Shown here one piece after another: positions 8,294-16,070 of a stretch of DNA of 16,138 nucleotides; the stretch's first letter is position 1, and every line of letters starts with the position of its first letter. The translations under genes and the position numbers were made by a program. A model generated the notes under the pieces. The model saw only the letters and a program-made list of their open reading frames with translations, did not search any database and was not told the DNA's origin. This DNA is from Schlesneria sp. (GTDB taxonomy: Bacteria > Planctomycetota > Planctomycetia > Planctomycetales > Planctomycetaceae), in assembly GCA_025353525.1 (NCBI GenBank), contig JANXOO010001501.1, forward strand, positions 1 to 16,138, read 5' to 3'.

Positions 8294-10585
8294 TCATTTG
8301 TTGGCAACTCCGTTCCCGGCGGTCTCGGCCGATCCCTCTTTTGCCGAATCATTCGCCGCCGATTCGAGGGCCGTTTGATGATTCTGGATCGGGTAGGCGG
8401 TAATCGCGAGGTTGGAAACCGTCAACAGAGCGTTCGGCGTCACGATGAATTCTCCACCGAGTGATTCGCGATCAGCCCCGCGAACGAAGTGCACCACCTG
8501 GCCCGTCGACTTGTCGATTTCAAGGATTCCGCGTGACGAAAAATGATAAATTCGCCCGGCGGTCATCAACTGGCTGGAATAAGTCGTTCCGAGGTTGACG
8601 TTGACCGACCACTGTATTTTCCGTGTCGCCAGATCGTACGCGGCAATCTCTTCACCACCGACATAAAATCGCTTGTCGTCGACACCGATAAATGTGGACA
8701 ATTTAGGAATTGGCCGATGCCACAACAATTTCGGTCGTAGCGGGTCAACTGCGTACAACCGGCTCGATCGCATTCCTTTGACGTACAAAATGCCGTTCAC
8801 CAGTTGAGGGGCGCTGACGGTCAGGCGGTCGACGTTCATACCGTACGGACTCCAGAACCGGCCGTTCCCCTGTTGACGCTCCGAGGCATAGTTCAATCCC
8901 CATTCAACGAGACCGGTGATCGCTTCGAGCTGAATCAGAGTGCCCGCATGCGTATCGATATATAACCTGTCACCGTTCATCAATAAAGACGGCTGAGTCC
9001 CTCGCTCTTGTTGACCATAATAGTAATTCTGTGGCTCGTTCGTGTAACTTCCGATCTGGGTCGACCAGATGATCTTGCCGCTTTTTGCGTTGAGGGCGAG
9101 GACGAATAGCTCGCGCCCCTGGTTGATTTTTCCTGCAGCCGCGTAGACGCGATCTCCCTCGGCGATCGGCTTGCCTCGGAAACTCCATTCTTTCAGTTCG
9201 GCCGCCTGATTGCCGTTGAAAAGCTGCTTGCCAGTCGCAAGTTCGCGGGACTGGATGTCGAATTTGGCGCCCCCCTGCTGCCGACCCATGTTCTGGTTCT
9301 GGCCTTTGACGTCGATCGCAACAGTCCACAGGCGATCCGCCCCCTTCGCAATCCCGTACTGCTCGATCGAAGAAACCGATCCTTGTTGGGCCTTTTGCAC
9401 CAGATCGAAAAAACGACCACTGCGCCACGCCAGTTTGCCGTCCTTCAGATCGACACCGACATCGTAACCGAGCAGGTTCACGTAGGCATGAGTCTTGTCA
9501 GTAACGACCGGTGGAACGACGTCGGAATGGACTGCTCCACCCCACATTTGTTGAAGGACCAATCCCTGCTGAACTGTTTCTGATGTTGTATCTGCCGGTG
9601 GAAAAAACCGGAATTGCCACAGGGGAACAGGTTCTTTGTCGAGTGAAATATCTGGAGGAAGTCCTGAGGCGGATTTGGCAAGCTGCGATTCGGCCCCTTG
9701 CTCTTTCCCGGCAATCGATCGCAAGTGATCGATGGCGGAAATCTCTTTTCCCGCCAGGGTGATTTTTTCACCGGCATGCTGCTCGCCGACAACTCTGACG
9801 ACCTCACGGAACTCAATCCAGTTTCGCAGACGGGCCAACCCCGTCCCGATCTTCACTCGCAATTTGACTTTGGAAATCCGGCTGTCGGGCCGCTCTTCAA
9901 GAATGGCTCGCCACGAATTCACCGCCTGTGCGAAGTTTCCTGCCTCGAAATGCAGGTCCCCCAATTTATTGGCCGCGTCGTCTCCGACCGATGTGATCAG
10001 ATATCGGGAAAAGATCTGACTCAGCTTGTTCAGTTCTTCTGCACCGGTTGCCTGTTCAAGCAGCTTTTTGGCTTCCGCGTCAAAAAAAAGTCGATAGGCA
10101 TCATGGCCCGCTGGAGGAAGTTCAAGTAACGCTTCGCGAGCGACCAGTCGGCTGGGAAGCATGATTCCATTGTCGGTCAGAACCAGGCCACTTGAAGTGG
10201 CTGCAAACACCTTTTCCAGATGTTTGAACGCTTTTTCCCACTGTTTGCGACCGGCGAATCGCCGAAAATCTTCGATCGCCTCGCCGATCTCGGTCGGCTG
10301 AACGGGCAACAGGAACGGAAGTTGATTCTGTTGTTCCGCATCTTCTCCCTCGACACCTGCGACAAATCGCATTGGCTGCGACTGGACGATCCCAGGCGTC
10401 AACAACAACGCCAGCAGACCGAACCCCGACAGGAAAGACCGTGAACCCGACGGCCACCGGAGTTGCGTCCGGTACAGCAGTTGCGCTGTTGATCGGGTCA
10501 AGAAACCGCGAAGAATTGGCGCAAGGAAGGCAAAAACCCTCAAACTCGCACGACATTTCGTTCGCCGGGAAATTCGATCGGACAT
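8294..10585 (-). CDS. Exported PQQ-like beta-propeller protein with N-terminal helical repeats
   Basis: About 763 residues from the ATG at 10585. A basic N-terminal region of about 50 residues precedes a hydrophobic core (FLSGFGLLALLLTPGIVQS, 51-69), so export is likely. Residues of about 95-300 are helical with TPR-like stretches (HFEAGNFAQAVNSWRAILEE). From about 320 the protein is a PQQ-type propeller: repeated strands end in turn motifs such as DVGVDLKDGKLAWRSG, LNAKSGKIIWSTQIG, EAITGLVEWG, DPLRPKLLWH, DLATRKIQWS and DKSTGQVVHF. No dehydrogenase catalytic domain is seen, so it is probably a scaffold or binding protein like BamB rather than a quinoprotein enzyme. The start is uncertain: the frame is open to 10816 without a good upstream initiation site, and 10585 has no clear Shine-Dalgarno. 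First gene of the minus-strand operon. Confidence 0.85.
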   Translation of the reverse strand: MSDRISRRTKCRASLRVFAFLAPILRGFLTRSTAQLLYRTQLRWPSGSRSFLSGFGLLALLLTPGIVQSQPMRFVAGVEGEDAEQQNQLPFLLPVQPTEIGEAIEDFRRFAGRKQWEKAFKHLEKVFAATSSGLVLTDNGIMLPSRLVAREALLELPPAGHDAYRLFFDAEAKKLLEQATGAEELNKLSQIFSRYLITSVGDDAANKLGDLHFEAGNFAQAVNSWRAILEERPDSRISKVKLRVKIGTGLARLRNWIEFREVVRVVGEQHAGEKITLAGKEISAIDHLRSIAGKEQGAESQLAKSASGLPPDISLDKEPVPLWQFRFFPPADTTSETVQQGLVLQQMWGGAVHSDVVPPVVTDKTHAYVNLLGYDVGVDLKDGKLAWRSGRFFDLVQKAQQGSVSSIEQYGIAKGADRLWTVAIDVKGQNQNMGRQQGGAKFDIQSRELATGKQLFNGNQAAELKEWSFRGKPIAEGDRVYAAAGKINQGRELFVLALNAKSGKIIWSTQIGSYTNEPQNYYYGQQERGTQPSLLMNGDRLYIDTHAGTLIQLEAITGLVEWGLNYASERQQGNGRFWSPYGMNVDRLTVSAPQLVNGILYVKGMRSSRLYAVDPLRPKLLWHRPIPKLSTFIGVDDKRFYVGGEEIAAYDLATRKIQWSVNVNLGTTYSSQLMTAGRIYHFSSRGILEIDKSTGQVVHFVRGADRESLGGEFIVTPNALLTVSNLAITAYPIQNHQTALESAANDSAKEGSAETAGNGVANK

Positions 10586-10709
10586 GAAAGAGCGATCTTG
10601 AAAGCGGATTCGATGAGAGGGTGGCATCCCTTCCTGCAAAATGCATTGAGACAGGCATCCTTGCCTGCCAACGTCCGCAACACAAGCTTTTTTTCGAGTG
10701 ACCTTTCGA

Positions 10710-10739
10710 TGCGCCAGATCACGGGTGCGCCAGATCACG
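10710..10739. repeat. 14-bp direct repeat pair, possible operator
   Basis: TGCGCCAGATCACG occurs exactly at 10710-10723 and 10726-10739, a period of 16 bp. It lies in the divergent promoter region, 24 bp before the TATAAT hexamer at 10763 and about 125 bp upstream of the propeller gene start. Position and exact repetition fit a regulator binding site, but a chance duplication is possible. Confidence 0.6.
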
Positions 10740-10899
10740 TTATCTTCGACCATCACAGCTTGTATAATCGGACTGTGACGATACACTACAGACTGAATAG
10801 GTCTAATGCAAATCAAATCTCCTGATACTTGTTAAAAGGGCAGTCCCGGCGTCTCGCATTTTTAAGCTAAGGCGACCCGCAGAAAAGAAGAGACTGGTC

Positions 10900-10955
10900 G
10901 CTGAAAAACGGGGACTGGCTCCGGGTCTTCCTGGTGCCTGTCCCCCTTTTTCAGC
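10900..10955. repeat. REP-like imperfect palindrome (23-bp arms, 10-bp loop)
   Basis: The arms 10900-10922 and 10933-10955 pair at 20 of 23 positions around the loop 10923-10932. The outer part reads GCTGAAAAACGGGGAC on the left and GTCCCCCTTTTTCAGC on the right; the inner part contains GGTGCCTG. Sequences of the type AAAAGGGGACAGGCACC paired with its inverse are, from memory, frequent dispersed palindromes in planctomycete and related genomes. It lies upstream of both operons, so a transcription terminator is not expected here. Most likely a REP-type dispersed element. Confidence 0.7.
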
Positions 10956-11033
10956 CTGACCGGAACCGGTTTTCAAAGAAGCGCAATTCCTCGCAACGGA
11001 TAATACGAACCATTCAGTTGGACTGGGGCTCGA

Positions 11034-12815
11034 ATGAAACGAGATCTCTTCACATTCAACTTGACCTCTAAGTGTTCTCAATCACCGCAAGGTGGTCGAA
11101 CGAAAGTGCCGCAATCGACAAACAGCGTCGCTCGCCCCGTTAGCAACTTGACCCGTGTTGCCGGTTTTTCAGTGGCGGCACAACTGCCATCAGCGACAGC
11201 ACAACGGTCATTCGCTGTACGAGCCTCGCTGATCATCATCGTCGGGATTTGTCTTTTGGTTCCGATGCGGTCTGTCATCGCGGAGTCACGTGCAGTTCCC
11301 GGCGAACATGACACGGATCAGTCGCCAAAACGCTCCTCCAGGGAGCTCGCCGCATGGATTGACGAGCGATTTCAGGAGTCCTGGAAATCGCAGGGCATCG
11401 AGCCAGCCCACGCAACGAACGATGCCGAATTCGTTCGGCGAGCGTTTCTTGATCTGATTGGACGTATTCCGTCGGTCGCTGAAGTACGAGGATTTCTTGA
11501 CGATTCGAGGCTCGATAAACGGCAATCCCTGATCGAAGAGTTGCTACAGCGAGGAGCGTTTGCGTCCCATCTGGCAAATACATGGCGTGAACTTCTGCTT
11601 GCGGGAAACACCGCCATTGACGCTCGGGCGCAGGCTCCGGCTCTCGAAACATGGCTGAAACTTCGTTTTTCCGCCAATATGCCTTACGACCAGGTCGCCA
11701 GCGAACTTTTGACATCCGTTCTGGAACAAAACAACGCTCGTGCTCCAAGCCCGCTTGCTTTCTATCAGGCGGCAGAATTCAAGCCCGAACTACTGGCCGC
11801 CAGTGTTTCCAGAGTTTTCCTGGGTGTCCAGGTCCAGTGTGCTCAATGCCACGATCACCCGTTTGCCGCATGGAAGCAACCGCAATTCTGGTCGTTTGCC
11901 GCCTTCTTCAAGAATCTGGACCAGAATCGGGCTGCGGGAACGATGCAGGCTGACGCTGCAGATTCGGAAGAAATCCTGATTCCTGGTAAGGACATCCTGG
12001 TTCCGGCATTGTTTCTCGACGGCAGTCAGCCCGAACGATCCAAAGGAGCCGATAAACGTGTCGTTCTGGCACGATGGGTGACCGGACCACAAAATCCGTT
12101 ATTCGCCAAAGCCGTGGTGAATCGGGTTTGGGGCAATTTCTTCGGACGCGGTTTCGTTCAGCCGATCGACGATCTGGATCCTGCCAATTCGCCCGTCTTC
12201 GGGAGCGTTTTTGATGAAGTCTGCCAACAGTTCCGACTGCATCGCTGCGACCTGAAATACCTCGTCCGCACGATCACGGCGACGCGCGCCTATCAACTTT
12301 CGAGTCGCGGAGTTCAGGGGGCAGCGAATGACCGACTGACATCACAGTTCGCACAAATGCCTCTGCGGCGGTTAACAGGCGATCAGGTTTTCGCCAGCTT
12401 CGTTCAGGCGACCGGTTATCGTGAACCGACCACAAATCGACAGAACGTCATCAACGTCAATGCCGGTGCTCGCGATGATTTTCTGACCAAATTCGCGGAT
12501 TCGTCCGTTGCTTCAACCGAAACCGAAACAACGATTTTGCAAGCATTGTCGCTGATGAATGGCCGCTACGTTGCCGACGCGACAAACGTCGAACAAAGCG
12601 AGTTTTTGGCGACTGTGGCCGAGTCACCTTTTTTTGACGAGCCCGCGCAAATTGAAATATTATTCCTCGCAACCGTTGGAAGGCTGCCGCAACCTGATGA
12701 GCTGGAATTGTTCCTGATCAGGTCTCCGTCCGACGATCCCGCACCAAAAAAGACCGCACTTGCTGAAGCATTCTGGACGCTGTTGAACAGCGCCGAGTTT
12801 TTATTGAACCATTAG
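11034..12815 (+). CDS. DUF1549/DUF1553 domain protein (planctomycete secreted family)
   Basis: 593 residues. A hydrophobic segment at about 63-84 (RASLIIIVGICLLVPMRSVIA) acts as a late signal or anchor. DUF1549 spans about 105-310: LAAWIDERF, then FVRRAFLDLIGRIPSVAEV (133-151), and the cysteine motif CAQCHDHPF (269-277), a CxxCH pattern. DUF1553 spans about 340-590: LARWVTGPQNPLFAKAVVNR (345-364), VWGNFFGRGFVQPIDDLDP (365-383), LMNGRY, and the typical ending LLNSAEFLLNH. It is shorter than the common family members that carry an extra N-terminal cytochrome-like domain. The 62 residues before the hydrophobic segment are unusually long for a signal peptide, and no other ATG lies before it, so an internal GTG or TTG start is possible. 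A DUF1501 gene follows, the usual partnership. The biochemical activity of the family is not established; involvement in polysaccharide breakdown has been suggested. Confidence 0.92.
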   Translation: MKRDLFTFNLTSKCSQSPQGGRTKVPQSTNSVARPVSNLTRVAGFSVAAQLPSATAQRSFAVRASLIIIVGICLLVPMRSVIAESRAVPGEHDTDQSPKRSSRELAAWIDERFQESWKSQGIEPAHATNDAEFVRRAFLDLIGRIPSVAEVRGFLDDSRLDKRQSLIEELLQRGAFASHLANTWRELLLAGNTAIDARAQAPALETWLKLRFSANMPYDQVASELLTSVLEQNNARAPSPLAFYQAAEFKPELLAASVSRVFLGVQVQCAQCHDHPFAAWKQPQFWSFAAFFKNLDQNRAAGTMQADAADSEEILIPGKDILVPALFLDGSQPERSKGADKRVVLARWVTGPQNPLFAKAVVNRVWGNFFGRGFVQPIDDLDPANSPVFGSVFDEVCQQFRLHRCDLKYLVRTITATRAYQLSSRGVQGAANDRLTSQFAQMPLRRLTGDQVFASFVQATGYREPTTNRQNVINVNAGARDDFLTKFADSSVASTETETTILQALSLMNGRYVADATNVEQSEFLATVAESPFFDEPAQIEILFLATVGRLPQPDELELFLIRSPSDDPAPKKTALAEAFWTLLNSAEFLLNH

Positions 12816-12942
12816 GAACCCGCAGTGAGGATTGCTAACCGTTTTGCAGATCGATTTGCCAGGCGACAGACTTTCGTGTCGATATTGGAGAATTGGCAAT
12901 ACAACGAAGTCCGCGTTTCCTCCAACGTGATCATTGATTGAT

Positions 12943-12948
12943 GAGGTG
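12943..12948 (+). promoter_or_regulatory. Ribosome binding site of the DUF1501 gene
   Basis: GAGGTG ends 4 bp before the ATG at 12953. It is the clearest Shine-Dalgarno site on the plus strand and fixes this start. The 137-bp gap from the previous stop shows no other gene. Confidence 0.65.
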
Positions 12949-12952
12949 AACT

Positions 12953-14296
12953 ATGAAATCAGCATCGAAGCGCATTGAACAACTTGCCAGACGCGATTGG
13001 CTGAAACTATGCACGGCGTGTGTTGCGGGGACCGCGACCTCCGGTTGGTTTCAGGCACTGGCCGATGATGCGGTTCGTCGACCGGAACGTCGCCGTTCTT
13101 GCATCCTGTTGTGGATGAGTGGCGGGCCAAGCCAGATCGATACGTTTGATCTTAAACCCGGTCACGCGAACGGTGGTACGTTTCAGGAAATCGCCACTGC
13201 TGTGCCGGGGATGAAAATCAGCCAGCACTTGCCACAACTGGCAAAGTTCGCGTCCGATCTGGCCATCGTTCGCTCGATGAGCACCAAAGAAGGAGATCAC
13301 AGTCGCGCGACATCGTTCGCGCACACCGGATACCTGCCACAGGGTCCGATTCGTTACCCGACGTTCGGTTCGCTGGTCGCCAACGAGCTTGGCGACAAGA
13401 ATGCAGAACTTCCCAATTTTGTGAGCATTGCTCCGAATCGTGCTCTTAGTCCGCTCGCGTACGATCCTGGCTTTCTGGGGGCACACCTGTCACCGTTGAT
13501 TGTCGGTGCCAACGGGACCGGAGCCGAGATGGACGAAAGCAATCTGAAGGTGGAAGACCTGCAGCCGGCACAGGAATTGGCTCGCGGACAGATCGACAAG
13601 CGACAAAAGAAGCTGCAGTCGTTGAACGACCGCTTTTTTGCAAGTTACAGCGGTCCACCGGCACTCAGCTACCGAGCTGCCTATGATCGGGCAATCACAT
13701 TAATGAACAGCCAGGCGGCTTCCGCTTTTACGCTCGATGATGAACCGGCATCCATCCGTGACGCTTACGGTCGAAACCGGTTTGGGCAGGGGTGCCTGCT
13801 GGCACGTCGACTGGTTGAACGTGGTGTTCCGTTTGTCGAAGTCACATTGAACGGAGCGGGTCAACAGAATATCGGCTGGGATACCCATGCCGAAAACTTC
13901 AAGAACGTCGAACAACTCTGCGGAGTTCTCGATCCTGCATGGGCAACTCTGATGAGCGATCTGAAGCAGCGCGGATTGCTGGAAAATACATTGGTTGTCT
14001 GGATGGGCGAATTCGGCAGAACACCAAAAATTAATGATAACGGTGGTCGCGATCACTATCCGCAGGTATGGAGTTCCGTTCTGGCCGGTGGCGGTATCAA
14101 GGGGGGCCAGATCATCGGACGCAGCAGCGACGACGGGATGACTGTCGAAGATCGACCCGTCTCGATGCCTGATCTGCTGGCCAGTATCTGCCTGGGCCTG
14201 GGAATCGACCCGCTTGCCCAGAATCTCTCCAATGTCGGTCGACCGATTCGAATCGTCGATCCGGCAGCACAGCCGGTCAAGGAGCTTCTCGGATGA
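12953..14296 (+). CDS. DUF1501 protein, Tat-exported, alkaline-phosphatase-like superfamily
   Basis: 447 residues, typical length. The N-terminus has a twin-arginine type signal: ARRDWLKL at 12-19 followed by a weakly hydrophobic stretch to about 37. Family motifs follow in order: ILLWMSGGPSQIDTFDLKPG (51-70), STKEGDHSRATSFAHTGYLP (110-129), GWDTHAENF (308-316), VVWMGEFGRTP (348-358) and GGRDHYPQVWS (364-374). The aspartates and histidines in these motifs match the metal-ligand pattern expected of the alkaline phosphatase/sulfatase fold to which DUF1501 is related, but the sulfatase Cys/Ser modification motif CxPxR is absent. The product is probably exported folded, as a metal-dependent periplasmic hydrolase of unknown substrate. 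It follows the DUF1549/DUF1553 gene by 137 bp and overlaps the EF-hand gene by 4 bp (ATGA at 14293). Confidence 0.95.
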   Translation: MKSASKRIEQLARRDWLKLCTACVAGTATSGWFQALADDAVRRPERRRSCILLWMSGGPSQIDTFDLKPGHANGGTFQEIATAVPGMKISQHLPQLAKFASDLAIVRSMSTKEGDHSRATSFAHTGYLPQGPIRYPTFGSLVANELGDKNAELPNFVSIAPNRALSPLAYDPGFLGAHLSPLIVGANGTGAEMDESNLKVEDLQPAQELARGQIDKRQKKLQSLNDRFFASYSGPPALSYRAAYDRAITLMNSQAASAFTLDDEPASIRDAYGRNRFGQGCLLARRLVERGVPFVEVTLNGAGQQNIGWDTHAENFKNVEQLCGVLDPAWATLMSDLKQRGLLENTLVVWMGEFGRTPKINDNGGRDHYPQVWSSVLAGGGIKGGQIIGRSSDDGMTVEDRPVSMPDLLASICLGLGIDPLAQNLSNVGRPIRIVDPAAQPVKELLG

Positions 14297-15942
14297 GAAC
14301 CCGATTGTTTCCCGGAACGGTTGCGACCTTGTTGCTGCTGATCTCGCCTCTCGCAACATGGGCCAGGGAGCAACCTCGAAAAGAATCGTCGTCACCCACA
14401 GCGATGGCCGAGCAGGATCTGCTGCTGCTCGGTCCACTGGAACCGATACGGTTGCGGCTGATCGTCGAAATCGATGGCATCCCGTTTCGAACGGCCTGGT
14501 TGAACGTTTTTGATCGCCTGTTCACTCAATTCGATACCGACCGAAATGGCAAGCTGACTCCCGAACAAACCCGGCAGATGATGTCAATCTTCGTTCCGGC
14601 TTCTGCTGATTCTGCAGTCAGTGGCAAGCCGGGGACAACCGCCGGAATGCAGGACGAAAGCACGGGTCGGGAAGAACTTCAAAATCGTATCGAACGATCT
14701 GCCCCTCCCTTTGTATTGCGGCAACGGCTGTTGAGCGGCGGTGCGGGTCCCGCATTAATCCCGCTGCTGGATACAGACGGAGACAGTCGCCTGTCGCGTG
14801 AAGAATTGAATTTCGCCGAGCAGAGTTTGCATTGCCGCGATTTCAACGACGACCAACTGATCATCAAACAGGAACTTCTTGCAGGACCGAATCTGTCGTC
14901 GACCACCAGTTCTGACGAGAACGGGGTGAGTAACGGATCTGTCATTATACTCTCGAAATCGATCGATGCCGCCGCTTTGGCGGAGATTCTGCTGGCGAGA
15001 TACGATCATAACCGGGACGGAGAACTGTCGCTGGTCGTCCCCGCTGAAATTATGTCGGCGGGCGGTCGACTCGCAGACCTCGATACGAACGGAAGCCGAT
15101 CGCTCGATCGCGAAGAATTGCGCCGATTCATCGAACTTTCCCCCGATGCGACGCTTCCGCTCAGTCTTGGCAGCGGGGGTGGGGCGAGTCAAAAGCGAGG
15201 CGAAGCACTTCCTCAATATCGCATGCGTCGAAAACTTGACGGAGGTTACCAGCTTCACTTCGGCGCGAGTGAAATCAGATTTTCCCGAAACAACCGTGAT
15301 CCGTCACAAGACAACACGCGTCCGCGCTTGCAAGACTTCGACACCGACACGAACAAGACACTCGACGAAACAGAATTGAATAATGTCCCCAATCATCCTG
15401 ACTTCGTTGTGGTGGATGCCGACAAGGATGGCAAACTGACGGAAGCCGAGTTCGACGGGTTTTTCGTGCAACGATCACGAGCAGCCTCGGCGCAACTCGT
15501 TCTCGAAGTCTCTGACCAGGGGTCGGATCTGTTCACGGCACTCGACCGGAACTTCGACCAGGTGCTGACTCCCAGAGAACTTCACCTTGCCGCCCGGCTT
15601 TTGGATACAGAAGATCGGGATGGCGACGGGTTTCTGGGTCCGGTCGAGATGTCCAGCAGCCTGGCCCTGGAAATCTCACGCGGGGGTTCGCGCCCGGCCA
15701 CGAATAACAATCTGGCCGCGATTCGTACGACGGCAGATCCTCAAGTGAAAGCTGATCGTAGCGGCCCGAGTTGGTTCAACAAGATGGACCGAAATCGGGA
15801 CGGAGACATCAGTTTGCGGGAATTCATCGGCAGCCGCACGGTCTTTCTGTCGCTTGATCGCGATGCGGATGGCCTGATTTCGATTGCGGAAGCCACGGCT
15901 GCGACCGAAAACAAGGCAACAGCGAAATCACCGGTCGAATAA
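14293..15942 (+). CDS. Secreted multi-EF-hand calcium-binding protein
   Basis: 549 residues. Signal peptide LFPGTVATLLLLISPLATWA ends near residue 24. I count eleven EF-hand type 12-residue loops, starting at residues 81, 160, 183, 238, 264, 350, 375, 418, 441, 499 and 522. The best matches to consensus (D-x-[DN]-x-[DS]-G-x-[LIV]-x-x-x-E) are DADKDGKLTEAE (375), DRDGDGFLGPVE (441), DRNRDGDISLRE (499) and DRDADGLISIAE (522). The loop at 238 lacks the final Glu, and those at 183, 264, 350 and 418 lack the central Gly. Long low-complexity linkers separate the pairs. No catalytic domain is recognised. The start codon overlaps the DUF1501 stop as ATGA, so it is almost certainly translated with it. 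It probably binds calcium outside the cytoplasm and may scaffold or stabilise its operon partners; this role is inference. Confidence 0.92.
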   Translation: MRTRLFPGTVATLLLLISPLATWAREQPRKESSSPTAMAEQDLLLLGPLEPIRLRLIVEIDGIPFRTAWLNVFDRLFTQFDTDRNGKLTPEQTRQMMSIFVPASADSAVSGKPGTTAGMQDESTGREELQNRIERSAPPFVLRQRLLSGGAGPALIPLLDTDGDSRLSREELNFAEQSLHCRDFNDDQLIIKQELLAGPNLSSTTSSDENGVSNGSVIILSKSIDAAALAEILLARYDHNRDGELSLVVPAEIMSAGGRLADLDTNGSRSLDREELRRFIELSPDATLPLSLGSGGGASQKRGEALPQYRMRRKLDGGYQLHFGASEIRFSRNNRDPSQDNTRPRLQDFDTDTNKTLDETELNNVPNHPDFVVVDADKDGKLTEAEFDGFFVQRSRAASAQLVLEVSDQGSDLFTALDRNFDQVLTPRELHLAARLLDTEDRDGDGFLGPVEMSSSLALEISRGGSRPATNNNLAAIRTTADPQVKADRSGPSWFNKMDRNRDGDISLREFIGSRTVFLSLDRDADGLISIAEATAATENKATAKSPVE

Positions 15943-16040
15943 CGGGTCGGTCCGGATTTCAGGATCGGCGCATGAACAATTGTCGCAAGTTGCTGACATG
16001 CCAGTGGATTTCTCCAAGGCGAATCGTCGAAAGAGGAAGT

Positions 16041-16070
16041 GAACCACAGGCACCAGAGACACAGATGAAG
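16041..16070. repeat. Possible dispersed intergenic repeat of the CCACAG/ACACAGA type
   Basis: The stretch GAACCACAGGCACCAGAGAC followed by ACAGATGAAG resembles the widespread intergenic sequence ACCACAGAGGCACAGAGACACAGAG, recalled from many environmental bacterial genomes. It lies 98 bp after the EF-hand gene stop, in a 196-bp non-coding tail (15943-16138) where I see no gene and no clear terminator hairpin. Only one degenerate copy is visible in the window. Confidence 0.45.

Larger units (their letters stand above)
10586..11033. other. Divergent intergenic region between the two operons
   Basis: 448 bp with no convincing gene. It must hold promoters for the minus-strand propeller operon and the plus-strand DUF1549/DUF1501/EF-hand operon. 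Visible structures are a small perfect inverted repeat (CAGGCA, 4-bp loop, TGCCTG, 10652-10667), a 14-bp direct repeat pair (10710-10739), a plus-strand TATAAT at 10763-10768 without a good -35 box, and a large imperfect palindrome (10900-10955). On the minus strand the frame of the propeller gene stays open to 10816. However, the direct repeat has a 16-bp period, not a multiple of three, which argues against coding there. Confidence 0.75.

Noticed and set aside
8294..10585. PQQ-dependent alcohol or glucose dehydrogenase
   Set aside because: The propeller motifs are present but the conserved catalytic and cofactor-binding segments and any cytochrome domain are not seen.
10586..10816. N-terminal extension of the propeller protein up to a TTG at 10816
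   Set aside because: AGGAG is only 2 bp from the TTG, too close. The extension has no signal-peptide character and contains a 16-bp-period repeat that would not keep a reading frame. Start kept at 10585, though not certain.
10900..10955. Palindrome as a rho-independent terminator
   Set aside because: It lies upstream of both divergent genes, and its T-run sits inside the stem rather than after it. A REP-like element fits better.
12856..12886. Promoter before the DUF1501 gene (TTGCCA, then TCGATA after 17 bp)
   Set aside because: The -10 box is a poor match and the gene is plausibly co-transcribed with the upstream DUF1549/DUF1553 gene.
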